The notes under the pieces are model-generated. The model worked only from the letters and a program-made list of their open reading frames with translations. It was not told the origin of the DNA and did not search any database. Positions 33,150-46,299 of a stretch of DNA of 64,000 nt are shown piece after piece. The stretch covers positions 29,982,001-30,046,000 of the forward strand of contig OX637394.1 in assembly GCA_951799425.1 (NCBI GenBank). Direction: 5' to 3'. A program made the translations under genes and the position numbers. This DNA is from Ilex aquifolium (taxonomy: Eukaryota; Streptophyta; Magnoliopsida; Aquifoliales; Aquifoliaceae). Numbering within the stretch: position 1 is the stretch's first letter; each line of letters begins with the position of its first letter.

Positions 33150-33562
33150 CGACACAACTACTTGTCATCCTCATCTCTAGCATCCGCCTCATCACTCTCG
33201 TCACCACAACCATCACCACCCTCGTCCTTGTCATCATCATCGTCATCATCGGAGCCTCCCACCTCGACAACTATAAAAGTCATGGGAGCGGAGGTAGAAG
33301 GTCCTGCCGGAGGCGGCGGAGGTCCATTGGGGATGGGCTGGCCCGGAAAGGTATGCTAGAAGATCCGAGTCACCATCAGTGAAAGTCCATGCATCATAGT
33401 CTCCAGGGCGTCCAAACGCTGAGACACAGTGCAGACCGGGGTAGAAGTAGAAGGTCTAGAAGAGGATGGCCCCACAGAGGATGGCTCAGGTCCCGAGGCC
33501 CTAGCTCTCTCCCCCCCAGTCCTTGCTGCCCTCTTACTACTGCTCGACTTCCCAATAACAAT
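33150..33562 (-). pseudogene. Env-like relic, unit 1 (3' part only)
   Basis: Minus-strand remnant of the end of the env-like ORF: the P/S-rich linker and acidic tail, alike to 38640-39000. The body domain is absent and the sequence passes directly into spacer DNA. Broken fossil. Confidence 0.65.
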
Positions 33563-35514
33563 CGAGTGTTCATGCCCAAAGTCATTTCCGAAATTGCAAT
33601 ACGATATAAAATTTTGATGCTTCCAAATACAAGATATGGATTTCTAAGTTTAACTACAAAAATGAATACCCAAAATGTAAAGCATAGATTCAAATGGTAA
33701 TGGCATTCCTAAATCTATCAAATATCGAAAGTTGAGCAATATTCCCCCATCCCTTAAGCATAGGGCTACATTAACACATTGTTTAAATGCCCGAATCAAG
33801 CACACATGAGGATCACCATGGCTTTAAATGCTATTCTCGAGTATGCACCTACACATTCATTTTCAAACTCTTATGTGTGTGAAATGGACATGTAATTTAA
33901 ACATTTAGCTAACGAAATTCACATTCACTCGGCTATCCAAATTCAGCTTCGATGCAACCCTCACAAAGGGTGTCCCTCAACAATGAATCATACTATGGTT
34001 ATCCTGACATGCTCTCCGTGTGTATGTGTGAGATAGAATCTTGTGCACAAAACGAAGTATGCTCACATATAATCCAAAAATGAAGTACATGCATAAGAAT
34101 GAAATAACCTTGGCATAATCTCATGAAAAGAATGCTAGGGCACTAGATAGCAAAATCAACTTCTCCACTTCTTTAAAAATGTGCTTTCCCCATGACGTTT
34201 CTAGATCACTTAGGACTTCAAAGGTTATAATGGTGCCTTGGGGTGATATTGAGGCAAATGAAACGAAGGAAAGAGGATAACAAAGAGGGTTATTCTGAGT
34301 GCATGACCTTTATTTCAAAATTTTTTATGGGATTTCCAGTCTAACCCCATCACTTCACTCTTTATTTATTTTTCTTCTTTTTTCCTTAACATTTTCCTTT
34401 TCCTTTGATCATTCTTTCTTCTTTCACCCCTTTTCTCGCATTTTTCTTGGATTTCTCATTCTTTTTCATTCAACACTTGAATTCCACATAATTCATCCCT
34501 TTGTTGGGTTTCCACAACCCCATTCCTTCGCTTTTATGTTCAATCATAGTCAACTCACGGAACAACCCAGGTGTGACAAATTTTTATCATTTTGCACTGG
34601 CTTGGTCAATTGTGTGGCATGGAAACGAATTTTCAACAAGGCTCAATCATGGCACTAGGGATAGAATTTCACATGAAAAAATGGCTAAGGCTCAAAGCAT
34701 TCAAAAATGGCCTGAGATCATCTCTAGATAAGCATGGGGGAACGTTATGCATTTCAAAACAAGTCAATCAACTACACAAATGCAGTCTAACCAAGACAAG
34801 CATAATGAGATTATTGAACAAATTTGGAATTTGAAAAATTGTTCCTTGAGTAAATGTAAGTTCCCTCCAACAAGGGTTGACACTAAAGCTCTCATGGGTT
34901 CTTACTCATCTCTACTATTCACGTCAAGCACTAAAATGTGAATCCAATCCGTAAATTGCAAAAATTACAAGTTCATGGTGCACTTATGGGTGAGTTCAAA
35001 AGCAAACACATATGTGATACTCTTAGGATAGGATAAACTTCTATACTGTGATCATGTATTCACAATTCAAAGCAAAGATCATAATATCAATAAATCCATA
35101 ACACTTTGAATGGGGGAATATTGGTTAACATTCAGATATTTTTCACAAAAAATTTCAAAATTTTCACATATTTCTCAACTATTCTTAAGCAAAAATCTGT
35201 AGACATGTGAAAGGTGAATTTCACCACAAAAATTTTCACAAAAAAATGGTGTATCATACAAATGGTGCACCTCACCCCCCAACTTGATTCATGCATTGTC
35301 CTCAATGCAAAAGAAAAAAAGATATGATATGCAATGAAAGACTTTTAAAAGATAACTAGGGTTAGAGAACACCTCGTATGGAGCTTTTGACAAAAACACC
35401 GTAATCTACACATTGAAAGAAAACACTATACGCAAAGATAAAGTAAGTGAACAAAATAACTTGGAAATTAAATGATAAAATAAAGTGACTATACACTAAC
35501 AACTACATGAACAG
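33563..35514 (-). other. Spacer, unit 1, with internal hairpin-polypurine module
   Basis: Non-coding spacer homologous to 17403-19500. It includes a pyrimidine-rich part near 34350-34480 and the module at 35275-35309 (stem TGCATTG / CAATGCA, loop AGGA, then a G run on the minus strand). Confidence 0.75.
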
Positions 35515-38500
35515 TTAATCCTCCAAAAGATCCGAGTAAACCGGATCCACCAACTCTTCCTCCACCCTTTGACCCTCAAAACCCTCGAAGAATGGCTTAA
35601 ATCTTTGGCCATTGACCTTGAATGTCTTACCATCCTCGGGGTTTGTGATTTCCATGGCTCCATTGGGGTAGGCCACCTTGACAAGATAGGGGTCATCCCA
35701 ACGGGATCGGAGTTTTCCTTGAAAGATAGAGAGTCGAGAATTGTACAAAAGCACTTTCTGTCCGAGGTCAAATGTCTTTCTCAAAATGGATTTGTCATGA
35801 AAATTCTTAGCCCTCTCTTTTGAAAATTTTGAGATCTCATACGCATCTCTACTGATCTCCTCTAATTCATTCATATCGAACTTCCAATTCTCTCTGGCCA
35901 TTCTCAAGTTGAAGTTTAAAGTCATAACGGCCCAATAGGCCTTGTGCTCCATTTCAACCGGCAAATTGCAAGCCTTGCCATAGACAAGCCTATAGGGTGA
36001 CATACCTAGAATGGTCTTGTAAGCAGTGCGGTATGATTATAGGGCATCAGTCAACCAAAGTGACCAATCCTTCCTATTAGGGTTCACCTTTTTTCTCTAG
36101 GATGTTCTCGATCTCCCTATTGGCCAACTCGGCTTGGCCACTAGTTTGTGGGTGATAAGCGGTGGACACCTTGTGTGTGACGCCACACTTATGCATTAAA
36201 GATGCAAATGACCTATTACAGAAATGAGAACCACCATCTCTTATCATTGAACGATACCTCCCAAACCCCAAAAAGATGTTCTATTTTAAGAACATGACCA
36301 CGACCTGGTGGTCATTGGTCTTGGATGGGATGGCCTCCACCCACTTGGACACGTAGTTCACTGGCAGTAATATATAGAGGTAACCAAAAGACATGGGGAA
36401 GGGACCTATAAAGTCAATGCCCCAACAGTCAAATATCTCGATTACAAAAACAGGGGAGAGGGGCATCATGTTCCTCCGGGTCACACTACCCAAACCTTGG
36501 CACCTATCTCATTCTTTACAAAAGGAAACACAGTCTTTGATTAATGAAGGCCAAAAAAAAACATGATTGTTAAACCTTTGCCGAAATCTTTTTGGAAGAG
36601 AAATGTCCACCGCACGCTTCGGAATGGCAGAAGGCAAGGACGTCCCGTTGTTCATTCTTAGGGACACATCTCCTAATAAGTTGGTTAGGGTAATATTTGA
36701 ACAAGTACGGGTTGTCGAAGTAAAAGTACTTCACATCCGCCACAAATCTCCGTTTATCTTTCGGGCTCTTGTGCGATGGAATTTGTCCTGTAGCAAGATA
36801 ATTGCAAATGTCAGCATACCAAGAAAAATAGAATGAATGGAAAATAAATGCTCATTAGGATAAGAGTCTGAGATAGGAATATGCTCATCGATGTCTTGAA
36901 CCACAAGTCGGGATAAATGGTCTGCCACCACGTTCTCCATTCCCTTTTTGTCTTTGATTATGAAGTTGAACTCTTGGAGTAGGAGGATCCACTTGATGAC
37001 TCTCGATTTTTCATTCTGCTTAGACAAAATATACTTCAAAACAGAATGATCAGTGTAGACTACAATAGGACACCAATGATGCAGGACCGAAATTTATCCA
37101 ATGCAAATACTACGGTTAACAACTCTTTGTCAGTGGTAGTGTAATTCATTTGTGCCTCATTTAGAGTCTTACTAGTGTAGTATATTACATATGGTCTCTT
37201 GTCTTCCTGTTGATAAAGTACAGCGCCGACCGCGTAATCACTCGCGTCACATATGAGCTCAAATGGTAAATCCCACTTGGGTGGTGGCATAATTGGAGTT
37301 GTAGTGAGCATGCATTTGAGTTTTTTAAATGATGTCTCACAATTATCCGACAGGACAAATGGGACATCTTTGGAAAGCATGTTGGTCAAGGGCCGTGCCA
37401 ATGCACTAAAATCTTTTATAAAACGACTCTAAAAACTGGCATGGCTAAGAAACGACCTGATGTCTTTGACGACTTTCGGTGTGGGGAGGTTGGAAATTGC
37501 ATCAACCTTGGATTTGTCGACTTCAATCCCCTTTGCTAAAACGATGTGCCTTGTGTCACCATGAAGTGGCACTTCTCCCAGTTGAGAACCAAATTCTTCT
37601 CCTCACATCTCTCAAGTAATTTCTCCAAGTTTTCCAAACAACCCTCAAACGAATCCCCAAATACGAAAAAGTCATCCATGAAGACTTCCACAATTTTCTC
37701 CACCATGTCGTTGAAGATTTCCATCACACATCTTTGAAACGTCCCCGGGGCATTACACAACCCGAATGGCATTTGGCGATAAGCGAAGGTGCCAAAAGGA
37801 CACGTGAATGTAGTCTTCTCTTGGTCTTCCAATGCGATCTCAATTTGATGGTTGTCGGAGTAGGCATCCAAGAAACAATAAACAAGTGTCCGGCTACTCT
37901 CTCCAATACTTGATCGAGGAATGGCAAAGGAAAGTGATACTTTCTTGTGTAAGAGTTGAGTTTCCGATAGTTGATACACACTCTCCATCCGGTGACTACT
38001 CTTGTTGGAATCTACTCATTGTCCTCATTTGCAACCACGGTGACCCCCGATTTCTTTGGTACCACTTGAGTGGGACTAACTCATTTACAGTCGGCAATCA
38101 GAAAGATGATGCCGACATCAAGTAGTTTGAGTGCCTCGTCCCTCACCACATCCTTCATGATCAGATTCAACCTTCTTTGTGGTTGTCGGGACGGCTTGCA
38201 GTCTTCTTCTATATAGATGCGGTGTGTGCCAATGAGGGGACTTATCCCCTTGATATTGGCAATGGTACAACCAATTTCTCTCTTGTGCCTCCTCAACACT
38301 TTCAATAGATCATCTTCTTGCTTCGGCTCCAATGAAGAACTTATTACCACCGGGAAAGTATTGTGCTCCCTCAAGAATGAATATTTGAGGTTTGATGGCA
38401 AAGGCTTCAACTCCAAGTTCGGAGTTTGTACAGTGGATGGAAAAATTCTCATCTCTTGATGTGGAAGGTTCTCAAATGTAGGGGTCCATTTTCCTACCCC

Positions 38501-38529
38501 TTATAAACTTTTCGGCTCCTCTTGATCAA
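35515..38529 (-). pseudogene. pol: Pol relic, unit 1
   Basis: Minus-strand integrase C-terminus ([20 protein letters not shown] near 35640), integrase core ([20 protein letters not shown] near 36120), RNase H ([15 protein letters not shown] near 37230), RT ([15 protein letters not shown] near 37740; [17 protein letters not shown] near 37650) and the protease-RT linker (TNIKGISPL-type). It stops within the linker at the tandem junction. Broken, with several breaks. Confidence 0.82.
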
Positions 38530-38637
38530 AATGCAAAAATCACAATGCAATTAGAGAAATAGTACAATGAGTTAGAGTTCAAAACAAAACGGCCCATCAT
38601 CTACTAGGCCGATAAAACTAACCTTAACTGTGTACAA

Positions 38638-39930
38638 CTACTCCTCGTCCTCATCTCCAACATCCTTCCCATCACTCTCATCACCACCCTCCTCTTCGTC
38701 GTCGTCATCAGAACCTCCCAGATCGACAATTGTAGAAGTCTTGGGAGCAGAGGTAGAAGGTCCGACCGGAGGCGGCGGAGGTCCACCGGGGATGGGCGCG
38801 CCCGAAAAGGTATGCGGGAAGATCCGAGTTACCATCAGTGAAAGTCCATGCATCTTAGTCTCCAGGGCGTCCAAACGCTGAGACACAGTGCGGACCGGGG
38901 TAGAAGTAGAAGGTCTAGAAAAGGATGGCCCCGCAGAGGATGGCTCAGGTCCTGAGGCCCTAGCTCTCTCCCCCCCAGCCCTTGTTGCGCGCTTACTACT
39001 GCTCGACTTCCCAATAACACCAGTCTCAGGGGGTAGCAGCACATCATGAGCGTAGGCCTTGACCTTGCAGTGGGAGCACATCCTAGTGACAAGATTGCCA
39101 AAGGGGATATTCGCCTTCAGCTTTCGAGCCTGATCAAATTCCTTCATGAACTCCCAGATCAAAAGTGCCACATCCATTTGCTTTCGCGGTCATGAATGCA
39201 TGTAGAAGTGCGAGCTTCTCCACATTAGGGTTCTTCTCTGAACCCCTTAGGGCTCAGATATTAATGTAGGATCTTGTTCATGACCCCGTAGGAGTGCTTG
39301 AGGCCCCCGACTAGAGTTGTCCCTTTGAATTTGGTCGGGTCCTCATAGGTGAGCTGCACATACTCAGAGAGTGTTTTACTCCCTTCGACATTGTGTGGGT
39401 AGACCGGGGAATTAGGGGGAGGCCTCTGATAATTCAACAGGGTAACAATCAAATCCGGGGTCATGTCAAACGTCTTCCCCCTCACATTCGTCCTAGGAAT
39501 TGAACCATCCTCCTCCAACACCATCAATTTCCTATAAAACTCCCTACACAATGCCAAGTTATACCCGCTAACCTGCTCAAATCAAATCCCCAATCCATGA
39601 CCCTCGATAATCCTCACCACTTCGTTATTTGGCCCAAGAGTAATCTTATCCACAAACCGCTCACATGTGACATTTTTCTCGTCTATCCTTTGCTTGCAAG
39701 CATCATGTCTTGCTTTTGTCCTAGTCTCTGCCCTATCTCCGCTACTAGGGCCCTCCACACTTCTCTTACGGGAACTAGTGCCTGCGGGTTGTGGGGAATC
39801 CGGACCTATGCGTTTGGTGCGGGCCATGAGAACCAACAATGCCCCAACACCTAAAAATGTCAAAAACCACATCAAGGGTTATGCAATGGGCTCAAAAGCA
39901 TCAGGGGAGATCCTACCCCTGCGAGCCATT
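38638..39930 (-). pseudogene. Env-like relic, unit 2
   Basis: Best preserved copy in this family. N-terminal KRIGPDSPQPAGTSSRKRS, then KNVTCERFVDKITLGPNNEV, VRIIEGHGLGI, ALCREFYRKLMVLEEDGSIP, NVRGKTFDMTPDLIVTLLNY, NSPVYPHNVEGSKTLSEYVQ, IPFGNLVTRMCSHCKVKAYA, a serine-rich linker and the acidic tail DDDDEEEGGDESDGKD. Role unknown, and no membrane segment is evident. Broken, with about two breaks. Confidence 0.75.
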
Positions 39931-40217
39931 GCAATGGAGTTAGAGATTTTGGAGAAGAACTAAGTGAACTTGAGATTTGGGAGAAAAGAGAAACCTAGGG
40001 TTTTAAAGGAGAACTCCAAGAAATTTCGATAGAATTTAGTTAAAAAACAACCCTAGCTATGGAAAATGGAAGGTTTGGATGGTGGGTGAGAGATCTTTGA
40101 AGCTTGGAAAAGATTAAAGAGAGAGAAGGAGTTTGGGAGATTAAGATTTGAGGGAAATGTGAAGAGTTTCTCGAAAAAAATGAACTTAAAACCCTCGTTT
40201 TTAGCCTTCTAGGCAAG

Positions 40218-40385
40218 ACCTTCCGGAAGGTCGAAGCAAACCTTCTAGAAGGTTTTGGCAGAAGCGGAAGCAAAAATTGTCCAGTGTGTCAAACCTTCCG
40301 GAAGGTCGAAACAAACCTTATGGAAGGTTTTACACACTGGAAAAATCCTTCTGAAACGTTAATAATCAAACCTTCCGGAAGGTTT
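40218..40385. repeat. Palindrome cluster ACCTTCCGGAAGGT upstream of env-like relic, unit 2
   Basis: Five sites (40218-40231 GACCTTCCGGAAGGTC type, 40239-40254 AACCTTCTAGAAGGTT, about 40292, 40316 and 40369). The DNA between them (GTTTTGGCAGAAG...TTGTCCAGTGTGT) matches the right LTR array at 58381-58560. It lies about 290 bp upstream of the env-like start. Confidence 0.92.
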
Positions 40386-40469
40386 TACCTTTTTTGCAAA
40401 ACAATTCCTCTGCTCTAAATCTCACTTCCAAACCAACTTATCCCAACTCCTAGACATTCTAACAACCTA

Positions 40470-40474
40470 TCTAT
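40470..40474. other. Target-site duplication TCTAT, left
   Basis: TCTAT precedes the solo LTR and recurs at 42339-42343. Confidence 0.92.
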
Positions 40475-42338
40475 TGTTCTTGATCCGAAATGTGTACACC
40501 CAAGTGCAGGCAGTCAAGCTGTAGTAATAATCCAGTTTGAGTCCGGAGTCGAATCCTCAGGGAACTTTTGTTGATATTTCTAAGGCAAGCATTGGTAGAG
40601 ACCTATTGATTGTAACCCTTGAGATTTGCTGTGAGATATGAGTTTTCCTGGACAGAATATAAGATTCTTTCCAAGAGGATTTTCTTAACAAAATAGGAGA
40701 TAAATGCTAATTAAAAAGAGTCATTCTTTAGTGCAAGGATCTGGACATGTAGTTAGTTATCCGGTTTGTCATAATTGTGCTTGATAACTCAATTAACTCC
40801 CGTGTCAACAGCAAGTTAATCGGAAGATAAAGATGGATTGTGAGAATTAAGAACATGATTCCGATATCTTTATAGAAGTTTACAAGAATTGCCTGTGCCG
40901 AGACTTAACCCGTCTACAAACAAGCAAGTGTTTCTACAAGACATCCAATCATGATATTAATATTCCATTCTTTAAATGAAGTACAATAAGGGGGAGGATT
41001 GAAGGGTAGTCATGAAGATCTAACCGGGGTACTTGCCTTGAACTGGTGAGTCTTTCTATGCAAGAGTCATCCGTGTCATAGAAAGAGCTCACAGTTATAC
41101 AAAGTACCTTAGCTTTGCTAGATGCAATCAATCATCCAATAACAAGAAAAAATAAACGTTAAGCATAAAAACAATGCACAAATATGATTCCCAGATAACT
41201 TATACATGCCCTTCTCCTCTTACTAAAGAGTGAATGAGAAACTACTCACTCTTCATGGCTTGGGTAAAGCTAGAAAAGTGAGTGATGCTCATCCCTCCAA
41301 GTAGAGAACTTAAAAGATAAAGTAACAACAAACACGGAGCCAATCTTAACAAAGAATGGGTGAATCACGTTCCACTCTTCACGGCTTTGGTAAAGCTCTA
41401 GAAAAGTGGAAGAGTTTCACTCTTCTAAGAAAGAAAGAAGCTCAAGCAATGGAAGTGAAATGCATGAACAATAAAAGTAGAAGAAAGCTAGTCACATTTG
41501 GAGGGTGGCTTCCTCAACCAAGAATTGGAGGGTTGCTTCCTCAACCAAAAGATGAACTATCTCTCTTCTATGCATGTAAAATGAAAGCATAAGCATAAAA
41601 CTACTTTTATAACAAGCAAGAGATGTTGGACTAAAGCCAAACTAATCTCTAAGATAAAAACTTCATACAAGGAAAATAAGCTAAATCTACAATGAGAGTG
41701 GGAGTCTAAGCCTCCATCAATTATTTTTCTTGGCTCCATTAGCTCTCCAACAAGGGGAGTATTTATAGGCAAGAGGAGGAGACAAGAGGAGGTGAAGGAA
41801 TAGTGTTTGCCGCCCAAGTCCAAGTGAAAAGCCAACAACTCTGCTGCCAGTCTGTGGAGAACGTTCGAACGTGAGTTGGCGTTCGAACGTTGTTTCTGTT
41901 TTTGCACTAAGGGCGTTCGAACGCCAGATGTGTTCTGACCCTTTCACTCGAGTGGTCTGTTGGTCTTCTGTGAAGTTCAATTCCAACTCTATGCAGTAGT
42001 CTGGTCTTCAATCAACTCAAGTGCACGTTCGAACGTGACACTCAAGTGCTTCAGAGCTTCAGTATTCTTTCCTAACTGCAACACGCCTTCTCTTAGCAGT
42101 TGAGTCTGCTACAGTGTAATGTGGACGTTCGAACGTGAGTTGGCGTTCGAACGTTCTGGCTGTGCTCCAAGCTTCTCCAATTTTGGGCTGTAATGTGTTG
42201 GTGTTGCATCCAAGTGTGGTACTTGTTGTTCTTGGGTCCTTGTTCAGTTTAGGGCCTGAAATGACATCACTTAAACTCCATCACAGTACAATTAGTCTTA
42301 AAACGGCATAGTAATATGCTAATTTTAAGTGCTAATCA
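40475..42338 (-). mobile_element. Solo LTR of a third Athila-type family
   Basis: 1864 bp. The plus strand starts TGTTCTTGATCC and ends TGCTAATCA, so the LTR starts TGATTAGCAC as in the other Athila-like families. It is flanked by TCTAT on both sides. It holds the conserved U5-side block (GAGTCGAATCCTCAGGGAAC near 40540-40563) and a U3 cluster of CGTTCGAACG palindromes (41861-42156). No internal region. It inserted into unit 2. Confidence 0.92.
41861..42156. repeat. CpG-centred palindrome cluster CGTTCGAACG in the solo LTR
   Basis: Six perfect sites: near 41862, 41880, 41913 (GGCGTTCGAACGCC), 42024 (CACGTTCGAACGTG), 42124 and 42143. Two pairs share the spacer GTGAGTTGG. The cluster lies 180-480 bp from the LTR start, as in the other two families. 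Confidence 0.95.
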
Positions 42339-43411
42339 TCTATGACATCTTCTCTACCAAAAACTTGAATCACAAATATGAACCACAATTGAGTGTTCAT
42401 GCCCAAAGTCATTTCATAAATTGCAATACGATATAAAATTTTGAATCTTGTGCCTGAGATAGAATCTTGTGCACAAAACGAAGTATGCTCACATATAATC
42501 CAAAAATGAAGTACATGCATAAGAATGAAATAACCTTGGCATAATCTCATGAAAAGAATGCTAGGGCACTAGATAGCAAAATCAACTTCTCCGCTTCTTT
42601 AAAAATGTGCTTTCCCCATGCCGTTTCTAGATCATTTAAGACTTCAAAGGTTATAATGGGGCCTTGGGGTGATATTGAGGCAAATGAAACAAAGGAAAGA
42701 GGATAACAAATAGGGTTGTTCCGAGTGCATGACCTTTATTTCATAAAGATCTCCCTTTTTATGGGATTTCCAGTCTAACCCCATCACTTCACCCTTTATT
42801 TCTTTTTCTTCTTTTTTCCTTTACATTTTCCTTTTTCTTTGAACATTCTTTCTTCTTTCACCCCTTTTCTCTCCTTTTTCTTGGATTTCTCATTCTTTTT
42901 CATTCAACACTTGAATTCCACATAATTCATCCCTTTGTTGGGTTTCCACATCCCCATTCCTTCTCTTTCATGTTCAATCATAGTCAACTCACAGAACAAC
43001 CCAGGTGTGACAAATTTTTATCATTTTGCACTGGCTTGGTCAATTGTGTGGCATGGAAATGAATTTTCAACAACACTCAATCATGGCACTAGGGATAGAA
43101 TTTCACAAGAAAAATGGCTAAGGCTCAAAGCATTCAATAATGGCCTAAGATCATCTCTAGATGAGCATGGGGGATCATTATACATTTCAAGACAAGTCAA
43201 TCAATTACACAAATGCAGTCTAACCAAGACAAGCATAATGAGATTATTGAACAAATTTGGAATGTGAAAAATTGTTCCTTGAGTAAATGTAAGTTCCCTC
43301 CAACAAGGGTTGGCACTAAAGCTCTCATGGGTTCTTACTCATCTCCACTATTCATGTCAAGCACTAAAATGTGAATCCAATCCGTAAATTACCAAAATTA
43401 CAAGTTCATCG
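42339..43411 (-). other. Spacer, unit 2
   Basis: Shortened version of the spacer at 33563-35514, homologous over most of its length (CATTTTGCACTGGCTTGGTC near 43020). No coding content. The post-pol hairpin module is not present in this unit. Confidence 0.7.
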
Positions 43412-46151
43412 CCCAATAGGCCGTCCTATTCATCGATGAAAATTTTGAGATCTCATACGCAACTTTACTAATCTCCTCTAATTCATCCATTCCGAACTTC
43501 CTATTATCTCCGGCCATTCTCAAGTTGAAGTTTAAAGTCTTAATGGCCCAATAGGCCTTGTGCTCCATTGCAACCGGCAAATGGCAATCCTTGCCATAGA
43601 CAAGCCTATAGGGTGAAATAAATAGAATGGTCTTGGAAGCAGTGCGGTATGCCCATAGGGCATCGGTCAACCTAAGTGACCAATCCTTCCTATTAGGGTT
43701 CACCGTTTTTCTCTAGTAAGTTCACGATCTCCCTATTGGCCAACTCGGCTTGGCCATTAGTTTGTGGGTGATAAGCGGTGGACACCTTGTGTGTGACGCC
43801 ACACTTATGCATTAAAGAAATGGCCTATTACAGAAATGAGAACCACCATTGCTTATCATTGCACGAGGCATCCCAAAACTCGAAAAGATGTTCTCTTTTA
43901 AGAACTTGACCATGACCTGGTGGTCATTGGTCTTGGTTGGGATGGCCTCCACCCACTTGGACACGTAGTCCACTGCCAGTAATATATAGAGGTAACCAAA
44001 AGACATGCGGAAGGGACCCATAAAGTCGATGCCCCAATAGTCAAATATCTCGATTACAAGTACAGGGGAGAGGGGCATCATGTTCCTCCGGGTCACACTA
44101 CCCAAACATTGGCAACTATCCCATTCTTTACAAAAGAAAACACAGTCTTTGATTAATGAAGGCTAATAAAAACATGATTGTAAAACCTTTGCCGAAATCT
44201 TTTTGGAAGAGAAATGTCCACCGCACGCTTCGGAATGGCAGAAAGCAAGGACGTCCCGTTGTTCATTCTTAGGGACGCATCTCCTAATGAGTTGGTTAGG
44301 GCAATATTTAAACAAGTACGGGTTATCGAAGTAAAAGTACTTCACATCCGCCACAAATCTCCGTTTATCTTTCGGGCTCCAGTGCGGTGGAATTTGCCCT
44401 GTAGCAAGATAATTGCAAATGTCAGCATACCAAGAAAAACATGATGAATGGAAAATAAATGCTCATTAGGATAAGAGTCTGAGATAGGAATATGCTCATC
44501 GATGTCTTGAACCACAAGTCGGGATAAATGGTCTGACACCACTTTCTCCACTCCTTTTTTGTCTTTGATTATGAAGTTGAACTCTTGGAGTAGGAGGATC
44601 CACCTGATGACTCTCAATTTTTCATCTTGCCTAGGCAAAAGATACTTCAAAGCAGAGTGATCAGTGTAGACTACAATAGGTGAACCAATGATGCAAGACT
44701 GAAATTTATCTAATGCAAATAATACGGTTAACAACTCTTTCTCAGTGGTAGTGTAATTCATTTGTGCCTCATTTAGAGTCATACTAGCATAGTATATTAC
44801 ATATGGTCTCTTGTCTTCCCGTTGATCAAGTACAACGCCGACCGCGTAATCACTCGCGTCACATATGAGCTCAAATGGTAAATCCCACTTGGGTGGTCGC
44901 ATAATTGGAGGTGTAGTGAGCATGCATTTGAGTTTTTTAAATGATGTCTCACAATTATCCGACAACACAAATGGGACATCTTTGGAAATCATGTTGGTCA
45001 AGGGTCGTGCCAATGCACTAAAATCTTTTATGAAACGACTGTAAAAACCAGCATGGCCAAGAAACGACCTGATGTCTTTGACGACTTTCGGTGTGGGGAG
45101 GTTTGAAATTGCATCAACCTTGGATTTGTTGACTTCAATCCCCTTTGTTAAAACGATGTGCCCGAGCACTATCCCTTGTGTCACCATGAAGTGGCACTTC
45201 TCCCAGTTGAGAACCAAATTCTTCTCCTCACATCTCTCAAGTAATTTCTCCAAGTTCTCCAAACAACCCTCAAATGAATCCCCAAATACGGAAAAGTCAT
45301 CCATGAAGACTTCCACAATTTTCTCCACTATGTCGCTGAAGATTTCTATCACACATCTTTGAAACGTCCTCGGGGCATTACACAACTCGAATGGCATTTG
45401 GCAATAAGCGAAGGTGCCAAAAGGACACGTGAATGTAGTCTTCTCTTGGTCTTCCAATGCGATCTCTATTTGATTGTTGTCGGAGTAGGCATCCAAGAAA
45501 CAATAAACAAGTGTCCGGCTACTCTCTCCAATACTTGATCGAGGAATGGCAAAGGAAAGTGATCATTTCTTGTGCAAGAGTTGAGTTTCCGATAGTTGAT
45601 ACACACTCTCCATCTGGTGACTACTCTTGTCGGAATCAACTCATTGTCCTTATTTACAACCATGGTGACCCCCGATTTCTTTGGTACCACTTGAGTGGGA
45701 CTAACCCATTTACTGTCGACAATCAGAGAGATGATGCCCACATCAAGTAGTTTGAGTGCCTCGTCCCTCACCACATCCTTCATGATCGGATTCAACCTTC
45801 TTTGTGGTTGTCGGGACGGCTTGCAGTCTTCTTCTAGATAGATGCGGTGTGTGCAAGTGAGGGGACTTATCCCCTTGATATTGGTAATCGTACAACCAAT
45901 TTCTCTCTTGTGCCTCCTCAACACTTTCAATAGATCATCTTCTTGCTTCGGCTCCAATGAAGAACTTATTACCACCGGGAAAGTATTGTGCTCCCTCAAG
46001 AATGAATATTTGAGGTTTTATGGCAAAGGCTTCAACTCCGAGTTCAGAGTTTGTACAGTGGATGGAAAAATTCTCTTCTCTTGATGTAGAAGCTTCTCAA
46101 ATGTAGGGGTCCATTTTCCTACCCCTTATAAACTTTTCGGCTCCTCTTGAT
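43412..46151 (-). pseudogene. pol: Pol relic, unit 2
   Basis: Minus-strand integrase pieces ([20 protein letters not shown] near 43950; [17 protein letters not shown] near 44200), a long RNase H-RT stretch (44342-45496: [57 protein letters not shown]) and the protease-RT linker to the tandem junction. Broken, with several breaks. Confidence 0.82.
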
Positions 46152-46299
46152 CAAAATGCAAAAATCACAATGCAATTAGAGAAATAGTACAATGAGTTAG
46201 AGTTCAAAACAAAACGGCCCATCATGTACTAGGCTGATAAAACTAACCCTAACTGTGTACAACCTAAAACCAAAAGAAAAAAAAAACATGACGACACAA

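Larger units (their letters stand above)
38530..46151 (-). mobile_element. Tandem unit 2 of the second family
   Basis: Contains the env-like relic (38638-39930), a palindrome cluster (40218-40385), spacer (42339-43411) and pol relic (43412-46151), interrupted by a 1864-bp solo LTR. Both its ends carry the same pol-to-env junction sequence (CGGCTCCTCTTGATCAAAAT) that also starts unit 3. Confidence 0.8.

Noticed and set aside
33162-33359. Serine-rich plus-strand frame (similar ones at 38630 and 46304)
   Set aside because: It is the opposite-strand shadow of the acidic tail of the minus-strand env-like relics: GAx/GAy codons read as TCx on the other strand.
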